Below are positions 48,229 to 56,536 of a DNA stretch of 64,000 nucleotides, one piece after another (positions within the stretch are counted from its first letter, which is position 1; every line of letters starts with the position of its first letter). The translations under genes and the position numbers were made by a program. Below the pieces are notes generated by a model. That model was not told where the DNA came from, ran no database searches, and worked only from the letters and a program-made list of their open reading frames with translations. Origin of the DNA: Prolixibacteraceae bacterium. GTDB lineage: Bacteria > Bacteroidota > Bacteroidia > Bacteroidales > Prolixibacteraceae. The DNA lies in contig JAIBEZ010000032.1 of assembly GCA_019459485.1 (NCBI GenBank), positions 1 to 64,000 of the forward strand, in the 5' to 3' direction.

Positions 48229-48345
48229 CAGGTGGCGGGCAACCGATGGTTCGGTCCTCTCAAGTTCGAATGAAGCGGTGTTAAGGCTATTGCGACCAGG
48301 CGGCCTGATTTTAGGCGCCGGATTCGCATTTAGAGTATTTTAAGG
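48229..48345 (+). repeat. 3'-end duplication, copy 2
   Basis: This is the second copy of the barrel gene's 3' end, with the same stop codon, unlinked to any start. It lies 46 bp before the cassette array, which starts at 48391. Confidence 0.9.
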
Positions 48346-48390
48346 GGGTGAGGAAGAAGGAAGTAGGGTAAGATTTCCTAATTTTTACAA

Positions 48391-48403
48391 GTTAACGGCA
48401 ACT
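48391..48403 (+). other. Left boundary core of the cassette array
   Basis: GTTAACGGCAACT resembles an integron-type R' core (GTTRRRY). Its complement, allowing one gap, matches the start of the first attC-like site (GAGCAGCCGGAAC, 49240-49252) beyond the next gene, as expected for cassette ends. Confidence 0.5.
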
Positions 48404-48432
48404 TAAGACATCAATATAACAACATCACGACT

Positions 48433-49227
48433 ATGGAAAAATGTTTTGTAATTCAACCTTTTGACAATGACAAATTTGACAAAAGATTTGTTGATATATT
48501 TGAACCTGCGATTATTAAAGCAGATTTTAACGCTTATCGTATTGACAAAGATTTAAGTGTTAGAATTCCAATTGACGACATTGAAAAAGGAATTTCTGAG
48601 AGTACGTTATGCTTTGCAGAAATCACGACAGACAATCCCAATGTTTGGTATGAACTTGGCTTTGCTTTTGCCTGCAACAAAGACGTTGTGATGGTATGTT
48701 CAGACGAAAGAGTAGGTAAATTTCCTTTTGACATACAACACAGACACGTCATTACATACAAGACTAGTTCGACAAGTGATTTCAATGCTTTGGGGGATAC
48801 AATTACTAGAAAAATAAAAGCTTTTCAGCTTAAATCAAAAACAGTAAAACAGCTAAATACGACACCGGTTATAGAAACCGAAGGATTAAAAGGACATGAG
48901 ATAGCACTGCTCATATTAGTAATGGAGAATCAGGTTTCATCAGAAGACAGCACGTCTATATTTAGTTTAAAGAATGAAATGAATAAAGCTGGTTATACTG
49001 ATATAGCTACAAGTGTTGGCATAAGAACGCTGGTTAGAAATGGTATGATTGAATCATTTAAAGAGTCTGACAATTGGAATAATGGACAAGAATATGTTGC
49101 TTGTCGATTGACTGAAAAGGGAGAATCTTGGATATTATCAAATCAAGATCAACTCCAGTTTCGTAGGGCAACTAATAATCATACTAATTCAGCCAACTCT
49201 GATTCAGATAATGTACTTCCATTTTGA
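48433..49227 (+). CDS. TIR/nucleoside 2-deoxyribosyltransferase-like protein with winged-helix-like C-terminus
   Basis: The 264-residue protein opens with EKCFVIQPFDNDKFDKRF. It has ETTDNPNVWYELGFAFA-like spacing with Glu74 in the WYELG motif, the signature of TIR-like and nucleoside-deoxyribosyltransferase-like folds that cleave nucleotide cofactors or nucleosides. Residues 150-245 look like a winged-helix domain (GHEIALLILVMENQVSSEDSTSIFSLKNEM, LVRNGMIESF). Catalysis is not proven; the glutamate is the key candidate. It is the first gene of the array and has an attC-like site 13 bp downstream. A defence or signalling role is an inference. Confidence 0.75.
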   Translation: MEKCFVIQPFDNDKFDKRFVDIFEPAIIKADFNAYRIDKDLSVRIPIDDIEKGISESTLCFAEITTDNPNVWYELGFAFACNKDVVMVCSDERVGKFPFDIQHRHVITYKTSSTSDFNALGDTITRKIKAFQLKSKTVKQLNTTPVIETEGLKGHEIALLILVMENQVSSEDSTSIFSLKNEMNKAGYTDIATSVGIRTLVRNGMIESFKESDNWNNGQEYVACRLTEKGESWILSNQDQLQFRRATNNHTNSANSDSDNVLPF

Positions 49228-49240
49228 CAAAGGAATTAAG

Positions 49241-49328
49241 AGCAGCCGGAACATCAGCTACCTGCAAACGAGGCAGCAGTGGTTTTCGGTGTGCATCTTT
49301 CCGCGCAGTCTCGAGGACAAAGTTTTGC
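49241..49328 (+). repeat. attC-like cassette site 1 (short form)
   Basis: This site shares the core GCAGCAGTGGTTTTCGGTGT and CATCTTTCCGC with the others but is shorter and lacks the central hairpin module. Its 5' end CCGGAAC (49246-49252) is an AAC-ending core. Confidence 0.6.
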
Positions 49329-49361
49329 AATTAACGTCAAAAATAAATAGGATAAATAAAA

Positions 49362-51887
49362 ATGACATTACAAGAAAAAATAAAGAATAGTTTGCATAAC
49401 GTAACTGTTCATGGTTGGAATCGACTCGATCTTCGGAATTGTGGATTAACTGAAATCCCTGAAATTATTTTTGATAATTGTCCAGAGCTTTTCATAATCG
49501 ACTTAAGTAATGATGAATATTCTGAAACTAAAAATAAAATTACAGATATTCCAGAGGCAATAAGAAAACTTAAAAAGCTAACACGTATTAACTTAGCGAA
49601 TAATCAAATCTCTGAGATTAGAGAAAGTCTTTGTGAACTTACGAATTTGACGTATTTAAATTTGTCGAATAATAAAATCACTCATCTACCTTCAAAGGTG
49701 GCTAACTTACCAAAATTAACTTCGTTGTTTCTTGAAGGAAATTCTTTTGATGTCTTACCTCCTGAAATTGTAGCTAGGGGCGTAGATTCAATTAGAAATT
49801 TTATCAAACAAATGGATGTCCCAGACTATCTATATGAAGCAAAATTAGTAATTGTAGGGGAAGGAAGAGTTGGTAAAACATGTCTTTCAAAAGGTCTATT
49901 GAATGATGAGTATATGCTTGAAAAAGAAGTAAGTACAGAAGGAATCAATATTCAACCTTGGATAGTTCCAAATGAAAAGATAAAAATGGTAAATCCCAGT
50001 ATTCAAAGGGATTTTCAAATAAATGTATGGGATTTTGGTGGACAAGAAATATATCATTCTACTCACCAGTTTTTCTTAACTAAGCGATCAATTTACATGA
50101 TTGTTACTGAATCAAGAAAAGAAGACAGACATGAAGATTTTTACTATTGGCTAAATATTATCAAATTATTGGGTGGCCAAAGTCCTGTAATTATGGTATT
50201 AAATAAAGCAGATCAATCGAATAAGGAAATTCCATTTAAAGAGTTTCAAGAATCTTTTCCAAATTTATTGAAGTATTATAAAGTAAGTCTAAAAGATGAG
50301 TTTAGACCAGATTTTCTGACCTTTAAAAATGAACTAATTGAAATAACATCGCATCTACCACACATTGGTACTGCATTACCAAAAGTTTGGGTTGATATAA
50401 GATTTGAGCTTGAAAAGTTAAAAATCCAAAAGTTAAATTATATAAATCTGGCACAATATTTAGAATTGTGCAGAATGCATTATAAGGATCAAGAAAGTGC
50501 ATTATTCTTAAGTGAGTACTTTCATGACCTAGGGGTCATACTTCACTTCCAGAAAGATTTAGATCTAAAAGATACTATATTTTTAAATCATGAATGGGTA
50601 ACAAAAGGTGTTTATAAAATTCTTGACGATAAGTTAGTAATAGAACAGAAAGGTCGATTTACAAATGATGATATTTTTAGGATTTGGTCAGAGCCTGGTT
50701 ATCGTGAAAAAATGCCACAATTATTGTGTTTAATGAGAAATAAAAAGTTCGACTTGTGTTTTGAATTAAAAAATGGAGATTACTTGGTTCCTAGATTATT
50801 ACCAGTTGATGAAATTGATTTAGATTGGACACCTAATAGTAATTCAACAATGTTTGAATTAAGGTATAAGTTTATGCCAAAAGGTATTCTTTCAAGATTA
50901 ATAGTAAAAATGCATCAAGATATTTATGATAATAAATATTGGAGATATGGAGTATTATTAAAATACGAGGAAACTTTTGCATTAATTAGGGAAAAGTATT
51001 TTGAAAATAAAATAACTATTATTCTAACAGGAGAAAATAAAAAAGATTTTTTAGCAATTATCAGAAAAAATATTCTTGAAATCAACCAAGATTTCCAAAG
51101 ATTAAAAGTGGATGAGATGATTCAATGTAACTGTGAAGAATGCATTAATTCAGAGAACCCATTCTTTTATTCTTATGATTTACTTAGACGTTGTGAGGCC
51201 AAAGGTCTATCAAAAATAATGTGCAACAAAAGTTTGGTAGAGGTAAATATCTCAAATCTAATCACAGATATCACTAGAGACCGATTATCTGAAGACAAAC
51301 TAATATATTGCGAAAATAAAAATTCTGAGTTCCTGAACGACTTAGAATTAACAAATGTTTCTTTTATTTCAGAAAGAGATGCAAACGGAGTTTTTAGCCA
51401 AACAAAATTAAGAATTGGGAAATATGGTCTTAGAGATCGAGACTTTCTTTTAGATTCTGAAATTTTAAGATTAAGAATGAAATACCCAAATTATTATATT
51501 TTAAAATATTACTGTTTTGAAAACTATTTATATCATCCATCAAACATTGCAGAAATTGGAATAAATAACATAAATGTTAGTGATTATACAAAAGAAATAA
51601 TCAATCAGAAAAATCAAAAGAAAAGTCATATCATTTCAATATTTAAACAAGCTCGAACATCATATCTAGAACTCAAGATTGACTCTGAAAAAATAGTAGA
51701 TAGAGTTAATGAAAATGACATTATTAAATACCTAGATTCAGACAACATAGAAGAATTCTTTAAAGCTTTTAGTGTTAAAGATCATCTAAATAAAGAATTT
51801 ATAAATAAATTCAACATAAAGCAGAAAGAACTTGCGTCAACTGAATGGTTCAAAAGGCAAATGAAAGAATTAATAGATCCCCAATAA
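49362..51887 (+). CDS. Roco-family protein (LRR-Roc-COR GTPase)
   Basis: The 841-residue protein has an N-terminal leucine-rich repeat (about 20-140, e.g. LTRINLANNQISEI, LTYLNLSNNKITHLP). A Roc GTPase follows with P-loop GEGRVGKT at 166-173, G3 WDFGGQE at 223-229 and G4 NKAD at 281-284. A COR-like region follows (about 330-530). The last 300 residues have no motif I recognise, though a CNCEECINSENP cysteine cluster occurs near residue 590. Roco proteins are GTP switches that dimerise via COR. As a single gene in a cassette it is unusually large. Its start is ATG with A-rich upstream DNA. Confidence 0.9.
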   Translation: MTLQEKIKNSLHNVTVHGWNRLDLRNCGLTEIPEIIFDNCPELFIIDLSNDEYSETKNKITDIPEAIRKLKKLTRINLANNQISEIRESLCELTNLTYLNLSNNKITHLPSKVANLPKLTSLFLEGNSFDVLPPEIVARGVDSIRNFIKQMDVPDYLYEAKLVIVGEGRVGKTCLSKGLLNDEYMLEKEVSTEGINIQPWIVPNEKIKMVNPSIQRDFQINVWDFGGQEIYHSTHQFFLTKRSIYMIVTESRKEDRHEDFYYWLNIIKLLGGQSPVIMVLNKADQSNKEIPFKEFQESFPNLLKYYKVSLKDEFRPDFLTFKNELIEITSHLPHIGTALPKVWVDIRFELEKLKIQKLNYINLAQYLELCRMHYKDQESALFLSEYFHDLGVILHFQKDLDLKDTIFLNHEWVTKGVYKILDDKLVIEQKGRFTNDDIFRIWSEPGYREKMPQLLCLMRNKKFDLCFELKNGDYLVPRLLPVDEIDLDWTPNSNSTMFELRYKFMPKGILSRLIVKMHQDIYDNKYWRYGVLLKYEETFALIREKYFENKITIILTGENKKDFLAIIRKNILEINQDFQRLKVDEMIQCNCEECINSENPFFYSYDLLRRCEAKGLSKIMCNKSLVEVNISNLITDITRDRLSEDKLIYCENKNSEFLNDLELTNVSFISERDANGVFSQTKLRIGKYGLRDRDFLLDSEILRLRMKYPNYYILKYYCFENYLYHPSNIAEIGINNINVSDYTKEIINQKNQKKSHIISIFKQARTSYLELKIDSEKIVDRVNENDIIKYLDSDNIEEFFKAFSVKDHLNKEFINKFNIKQKELASTEWFKRQMKELIDPQ

Positions 51888-51932
51888 ATTTGAATAACAA
51901 TAATGGACAGGATATTTGAAATGAAAAGGCCA

Positions 51933-52064
51933 GCTTATAACTTCAGCGACCCGTGCGGTAGCCGTGGTTTTCGGAGTGTATCTTTCCGCTCAGTCCCGAG
52001 TACCCGGGTCTGACAGAAAATCGCCCGAAGGCGCCTCTGAGTAGAACTTCCTAAGTTATGCGCT
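51933..52064 (+). repeat. attC-like cassette site 2
   Basis: It starts with GCTTATAAC and ends with GTTATGCGCT (52055-52064). It contains the shared TGGTTTTCGG(A/T)GTGTATCTTTCCGCTCAG block and a CCGCTCAG/CTGAGTAG pairing arm. Its 3' end is complementary to the 5' end of site 3 beyond the next gene. Confidence 0.75.
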
Positions 52065-52092
52065 ATTACATGTGACACTTTACAAATAGACT

Positions 52093-53034
52093 ATGAGTGA
52101 TAATATTAAAATATCTATAGACATTCCTCTTGACGAGAATGGAATGATAGGTAGAGAGTGCCTCGAATGCGAAAAATATTTCAAACTCAAACCAGGAACA
52201 GGACTTCCTACCAGTCATTGTCACTGCCCATACTGTGAATATGAAGGTGAAGCGGATACATTTTGGACTCCTGCTCAACTTGAATATGCAAAAAGTATTG
52301 CATTAAATGAGGCATTTAATCAAATTATAAAACCATCATTCGACAAACTGAATCGATCTTTCAAGGAGTTGGAGAGACGTACAAGAAATAACAGTTTCTT
52401 CAAAATAACAGTTAAAACTTCTGGACAAAGTTTCTCAATACCGATTAAGTATTATTCCGAGGAAGAGTTGGAAACTTCGTTAACTTGTGATAATTGTGGT
52501 TTAGAATTCTCAATTTTTGGAGTATTTGCACAATGCCCAGATTGCAATGAATTGAACGCTTTCCTAATATTTGAGAAATCAATTGATGCAACCAACAAGC
52601 AACTGGATATTTTGACGAAACCAGATATGCCCAAGGAGATTAAAGAAAACTCATTAATGTTTATACTTTCTTCTTGTGTATCTGCTTTCGACGGATTAGG
52701 AAAAGAGCTTCGCAAAAGAAAACCAGATTTGTATCCAGACAAGCCAAATAATTTATTTCAAAATCTATATAGCCTAAATTTAAAACTTAACAATTTCATC
52801 GAAACCAAACATCCTGACTTTGACTTTTTGATTAAGCTTTTTCAAGTTAGACATTTATACGAGCATAATATGGGTGTTATTGACGATGACTTTATTAAAA
52901 AGCTTCCAATTTTCTCAAAAGATTTAGGAAAGAAATACATATTGACAGAGAAAGAAATGGAGAAGTTTATTTCATCAATAAGAACTTTAGGAGAAATTAT
53001 GAAAGATCATTTTTTAACGAGTGAAAAGAAGTAA
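52093..53034 (+). CDS. Protein with two zinc ribbons and a HEPN-like C-terminal motif
   Basis: The 313-residue protein has a first Cys cluster (C23-x2-C26, then C43-x-C45-x2-C48, with H42 and H44) and a second, C132-x2-C135 and C148-x2-C151. These fit zinc ribbons. The C-terminal third is helical and contains VRHLYEHNMG with Arg253 and His258, an R-x4-H pattern like the active site of HEPN ribonucleases. That is only a motif-level match. No signal peptide is present. It forms a complete one-gene cassette with ends that are complementary (9 of 10 bases). Confidence 0.7.
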   Translation: MSDNIKISIDIPLDENGMIGRECLECEKYFKLKPGTGLPTSHCHCPYCEYEGEADTFWTPAQLEYAKSIALNEAFNQIIKPSFDKLNRSFKELERRTRNNSFFKITVKTSGQSFSIPIKYYSEEELETSLTCDNCGLEFSIFGVFAQCPDCNELNAFLIFEKSIDATNKQLDILTKPDMPKEIKENSLMFILSSCVSAFDGLGKELRKRKPDLYPDKPNNLFQNLYSLNLKLNNFIETKHPDFDFLIKLFQVRHLYEHNMGVIDDDFIKKLPIFSKDLGKKYILTEKEMEKFISSIRTLGEIMKDHFLTSEKK

Positions 53035-53035
53035 A

Positions 53036-53174
53036 AGCGCATTACTTCAGCCGTCCGCAAATTCGGCAGCAGAGGTTTTCGGTGTGTATCTTTCCGCTTG
53101 GGCGGCTTTTCGGCTTGACAGGAAATCGCCCGCAGTCCGCCGCTGCGTGTAGCTTCCTACTTTAGCAGTCGTGC
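53036..53174 (+). repeat. attC-like cassette site 3
   Basis: It begins AGCGCATTAC two bases after the gene stop and ends near CTTTAGCAGTCGTGC (53160-53174). It contains GCCGTCCGCAAATTCGGC hairpin sequence and the shared TTTTCGGTGTGTATCTTTCCGC block. Its central part is of the CTTGACAGGAAATCGCCCG class. Confidence 0.75.
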
Positions 53175-53211
53175 TGAAATAGAATGGAAATAAGCATTAA
53201 ATACACAATAT

Positions 53212-54723
53212 ATGAAAAACAATATTTTAGCTATAGGCATTGATAATTACAGAAATATAAATCGTCTTAACAATTGTGTGAAAGATTTAGAAAATACAAT
53301 TGATGTTTTACTCGATAAGTATGAGTTTGACAGAACGGATGTTAAAAGAATATATAATGCAGACGCTACAACGGAGAGTATTCTTTTTAGTTTAGAGGAT
53401 TACTTATCAAAACAAAGTAGTGGAGATAATATAATTATTCTTTTTTCGGGACACGGTGACTTTGATACTAAACTTGACCTTGGCTATTTTTTACCAGTTG
53501 AGTGCTATTTGGATAATAAGTCTACATATATTCCAAATACCACGTTCTTTAATTATATTAAAGCATTCGAGTACAGACATGTTATTTTAATCTCAGATAC
53601 ATGCTTTTCTGGAAGTTTATTTCCACTCACCAGAAGTATTCAAGCCCCTAGCGAACGACTATTTGAAATTCCTTCAAAATGGGCACTCACTTCTGGTAGG
53701 ATTGAAAAGGTTATGGATGGAATTCCTGGCGAAAATAGTCCATTTGCAGAAGCAATTATAAAAAGCCTAAAAGATAATTCCAATCCCTTTTTCTCTATTT
53801 CAGAATTAACAAGATATGTAATTAGCGATGTGGCTAGTAAACAAAATCAAATCCCAAGAGGAGCACCACTTCAAATACTTGGTGATAAAGGTGGTGAATT
53901 CTTTTTTAAACTTAAAACCCAGTCAAAAGGAATAACTAGGTCAACAACAGCTAAAGGTAATGATGATGTTCTAGAAAATCTTTTGGCTGAATTTTATAAA
54001 TTAACAGAAAAGCTTGAAGATGCTGAAAATCAAAACAAACCTGCTACTATTAGAAGACTTAACGAGGAAATGGATTTCGTAAAAAAAGCCATTGATAGAG
54101 AATTAATTAAAATATTAGAATTAGGAAAGAATGAAGTTAAGAATTCTAATCAATTGCAGAATCTTCTTGGTACCGACATTGACGTTTTAATCAAAAATAT
54201 AAATTCCCTTTCAAAAGAAAAAATAGATCTAGTAAAGCGTCAGCAGTTTGAAGCAGCGGCAGCAGCTAGAGATAAAGAAAAGACTTTGGCGAAAGAGATT
54301 AGACCTCTTGTTCAATCTAAAAAGTCAGACTTATTAACAAGTTTAAATAACGCGGAAGACTCAATTGAACAAAATTTTGGTATTCTTTCTCTTTTAGCAG
54401 ATATTATTCCTTCAAGTAATAGAACAAGTTTTAGTAAACTAATTGATGATGAATTTACTGAAATGCTATTCTTGAAATTATCTAAGAATAAACAATTTAT
54501 TACCCCCTTCAGATTTGATGAAAAACTTCGACATCTCCAAGAAGAATTTATTCCTAATGTTTTTAACCAATTAACAAGCAAAGATGAAAATGCTAGTGTA
54601 TACTACTATAAATCTGGGGATATTGTGACTAAAGAAACTTCATCTTCTGGAGAAAGAAAGGCAGTAACATTTAAGAGAAAGTCTTCACCTCCTACCCATA
54701 GAACGACACGTCCACCTAAATAA
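53212..54723 (+). CDS. Caspase-like (peptidase C14/metacaspase) protein with UVR-like coiled segment
   Basis: The 503-residue protein has a caspase-like domain (about 1-230). The catalytic His81 lies in LFSGHGDF and Cys131 in ISDTCFSGS, in the proper order and strand context. The ENSPFAEAIIKSL segment is also typical. From about residue 260 on it is helical and coiled; IDLVKRQQFEAAAAARDKEKTLAK (about 340-365) resembles the UVR motif of UvrB/UvrC and related proteins. Bacterial caspase-like proteases often act as stress- or infection-triggered effectors or maturases. The target and activation are not known. A one-gene cassette with matched ends encloses it. Confidence 0.88.
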   Translation: MKNNILAIGIDNYRNINRLNNCVKDLENTIDVLLDKYEFDRTDVKRIYNADATTESILFSLEDYLSKQSSGDNIIILFSGHGDFDTKLDLGYFLPVECYLDNKSTYIPNTTFFNYIKAFEYRHVILISDTCFSGSLFPLTRSIQAPSERLFEIPSKWALTSGRIEKVMDGIPGENSPFAEAIIKSLKDNSNPFFSISELTRYVISDVASKQNQIPRGAPLQILGDKGGEFFFKLKTQSKGITRSTTAKGNDDVLENLLAEFYKLTEKLEDAENQNKPATIRRLNEEMDFVKKAIDRELIKILELGKNEVKNSNQLQNLLGTDIDVLIKNINSLSKEKIDLVKRQQFEAAAAARDKEKTLAKEIRPLVQSKKSDLLTSLNNAEDSIEQNFGILSLLADIIPSSNRTSFSKLIDDEFTEMLFLKLSKNKQFITPFRFDEKLRHLQEEFIPNVFNQLTSKDENASVYYYKSGDIVTKETSSSGERKAVTFKRKSSPPTHRTTRPPK

Positions 54724-54788
54724 TAAGTATTTAATCTGCAGATAATATATTTATGATTTATATTTCAAATGAAAAGCAGCAAAAAAAA

Positions 54789-54932
54789 CACGACGGCCTA
54801 ACATCAGCCGTCCGCAAATTCGGCAGCAGTGGTTTTCGGAGTGTATCTCTCCGCTCAGTTCCGAGTACCCGGGATTGATCCCGATACATCGGGACAAGCC
54901 GCCTTTGGGTGGAGCTTCTGCACGTTGCAGGC
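54789..54932 (+). repeat. attC-like cassette site 4
   Basis: It starts CACGACGGCCTAAC (core GCCTAAC, a perfect RYYYAAC box) and ends with GTTGCAGGC (54924-54932). It has the shared GTGGTTTTCGGAGTGTATCT block and a GGATTGATCCCGATACATCG hairpin module. Confidence 0.8.
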
Positions 54933-55108
54933 AAGCTTAAGAGTGGCGCAGCGGACAGACACGAGAACCATCGACAATTCAGTTTGACTCCTTTTGTCGG
55001 TTATACCCGACTGATAAGAGACCAAAATAAAAAGTGGAGACAGAAACCACTCAAAAAACGAGGCGATACCGAAAAGCCATATGAGTAGGACACAAATTAT
55101 CAATTACT
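54924..55108. other. Cassette junction remnant before the next gene pair
   Basis: Between site 4 and the next gene (55109) are about 180 bp without a gene. At 54999-55012 GGTTATACCCGACT resembles the complement of site 5's start (GTATAGCC), so this may be where the two-gene cassette begins, with 54933-54998 as a remnant of another cassette. Confidence 0.4.
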
Positions 55109-55645
55109 ATGAAAAAAGGATTAAACATTTTGATTTTACTATGTACGCTGGCGAGTTCTTCGCTTTTTGGTCAGGAACTCAAATATTCTGATTTAACAGG
55201 TGATGTGCGTCCAAAGGGTGAATTCACTTCATATGTTAGCAAAGATGGAGCTACATATAATATTGGTGATAGAATCAAAATTGGTGTTCCATCCTCAAAC
55301 AAAACTTTTGCTTATATAAGTGAAGGTGATGGTATAATATTACCAATTTCTCAACTTACCGCCGCATCTAGTGGTCAAGAGTCTGAAATAAAAAGATTCA
55401 CTGTTTTAGGTACGAAAAGATCGGGCTTTTTTGTTTCTGTAAGGAGTAAAGGTATTACCGGTTTATCAAATTACAGCATACAATTGGAAAATGCAGTTGC
55501 AACAGGCGAGGTTAGATCATTTGGGATGACGAGTGATGAAGCGTTGGCAGAATTGAAAAAAGCAAAAGATAAATTAGGACTGGAATTAATAAGTCAAGAA
55601 AAATATGATTCAATTAAAGTTGTATTATCCAAATATATTAAATAG
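55109..55645 (+). CDS. Secreted protein with a SHOCT-like C-terminal motif
   Basis: The 178-residue protein has a signal peptide (about 1-21, ending FGQ). A beta-rich central part follows, and the C-terminal helix pair MTSDEALAELKKAKDKLGLELISQEKYDSIKVVLSKY (about 140-178) has the SHOCT pattern, a short oligomerisation motif. Function is unknown. It is followed after 15 bp by another secreted protein gene, so the two form one bicistronic cassette. Confidence 0.7.
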   Translation: MKKGLNILILLCTLASSSLFGQELKYSDLTGDVRPKGEFTSYVSKDGATYNIGDRIKIGVPSSNKTFAYISEGDGIILPISQLTAASSGQESEIKRFTVLGTKRSGFFVSVRSKGITGLSNYSIQLENAVATGEVRSFGMTSDEALAELKKAKDKLGLELISQEKYDSIKVVLSKYIK

Positions 55646-55660
55646 TCAAGATTTTAAAAT

Positions 55661-56353
55661 ATGACGACACAGAAACTAAGTTTGTTTTTTATATTATTCT
55701 ATTTTGGACTGACTTATGCTTTTGGACAACAAACAATGTATAAATCGAGCTTTCCAGAGGGACTATATCGGACAAAAGAGGACTTTATTAAAAAAACACC
55801 TACTGAATTTCTTCAACTGACAATTGACAGAATTCGATTGGTTAATGATTCAGATTCAGTGGCACGCAGGTGTTTCTTTATAGAAAAAGAAACCAATAAA
55901 CGGGTAAAAAAAGTATTTGCGATTTCCCATAATGGACACCTCTATTTTAGTAACTGGGCAATCATAGACAATAAAGCAAAAAGCGACAAATCAGTTTCCC
56001 CGGTTGAATCTATGAATTCCTTTGTTCGTGTACTAATTCATGGAGAAAACTTTCTATATGCAGAAGGTGCATTCCTCAATCCATGGCAATCAGGAATTAG
56101 TGCTGGTTTCGCTAGTGGTGTTGGCGGTATCATTGGGAGCGAATTAGGAAACGCGATAGACAAATCATATCCAATAACAACATTTGGGGGAACTGGCGTT
56201 GTTTGGGACATAAAAAAAGAAGAATTCAATATTTTCCGTAACTGTTCAGACTTCAATGAATTTTTTGAAACCGATTCTGTTGAGAAGATTGATTGTGGAA
56301 AGCAAATATTTGAACTCAAGCAAATCCGAGAGATTATGGACAAAATTAAGTAA
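55661..56353 (+). CDS. Secreted protein of unknown function
   Basis: The 230-residue protein has a signal peptide (about 1-22). A segment SAGFASGVGGIIGSELGNAI (about 148-167) is glycine-rich and hydrophobic and may be a membrane or packing helix. No catalytic motif is seen and I do not recognise the family. It is translated in the same direction and probably with the preceding gene. Confidence 0.65.
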   Translation: MTTQKLSLFFILFYFGLTYAFGQQTMYKSSFPEGLYRTKEDFIKKTPTEFLQLTIDRIRLVNDSDSVARRCFFIEKETNKRVKKVFAISHNGHLYFSNWAIIDNKAKSDKSVSPVESMNSFVRVLIHGENFLYAEGAFLNPWQSGISAGFASGVGGIIGSELGNAIDKSYPITTFGGTGVVWDIKKEEFNIFRNCSDFNEFFETDSVEKIDCGKQIFELKQIREIMDKIK

Positions 56354-56375
56354 AGGAATGATTGACAATCGAAAA

Positions 56376-56517
56376 ACGTTGTATAGCCTCAGCCGTCCAC
56401 AAATTCGGCAGCTATGGTTTTCGGGGTGCATCTTTCCGCTCGGTCCTGGTTAGCCGGGATTGACAGGAAACCGCCCGAAGCCGAATTTGAGGGGAGTTTC
56501 CTACGTTACCACCAATG
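56376..56517 (+). repeat. attC-like cassette site 5
   Basis: It contains CGTTGTATAGCCTCAGCCG at its start, the TTTTCGGGGTGCATCTTTCCGC block, a TTGACAGGAAACCGCCCG centre and ends with GTTACCACCAATG (56505-56517). Its end is complementary (9 of 13) to the 5' end of site 6. Confidence 0.7.
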
Positions 56518-56536
56518 TTAAAAGGACAGACATCAT

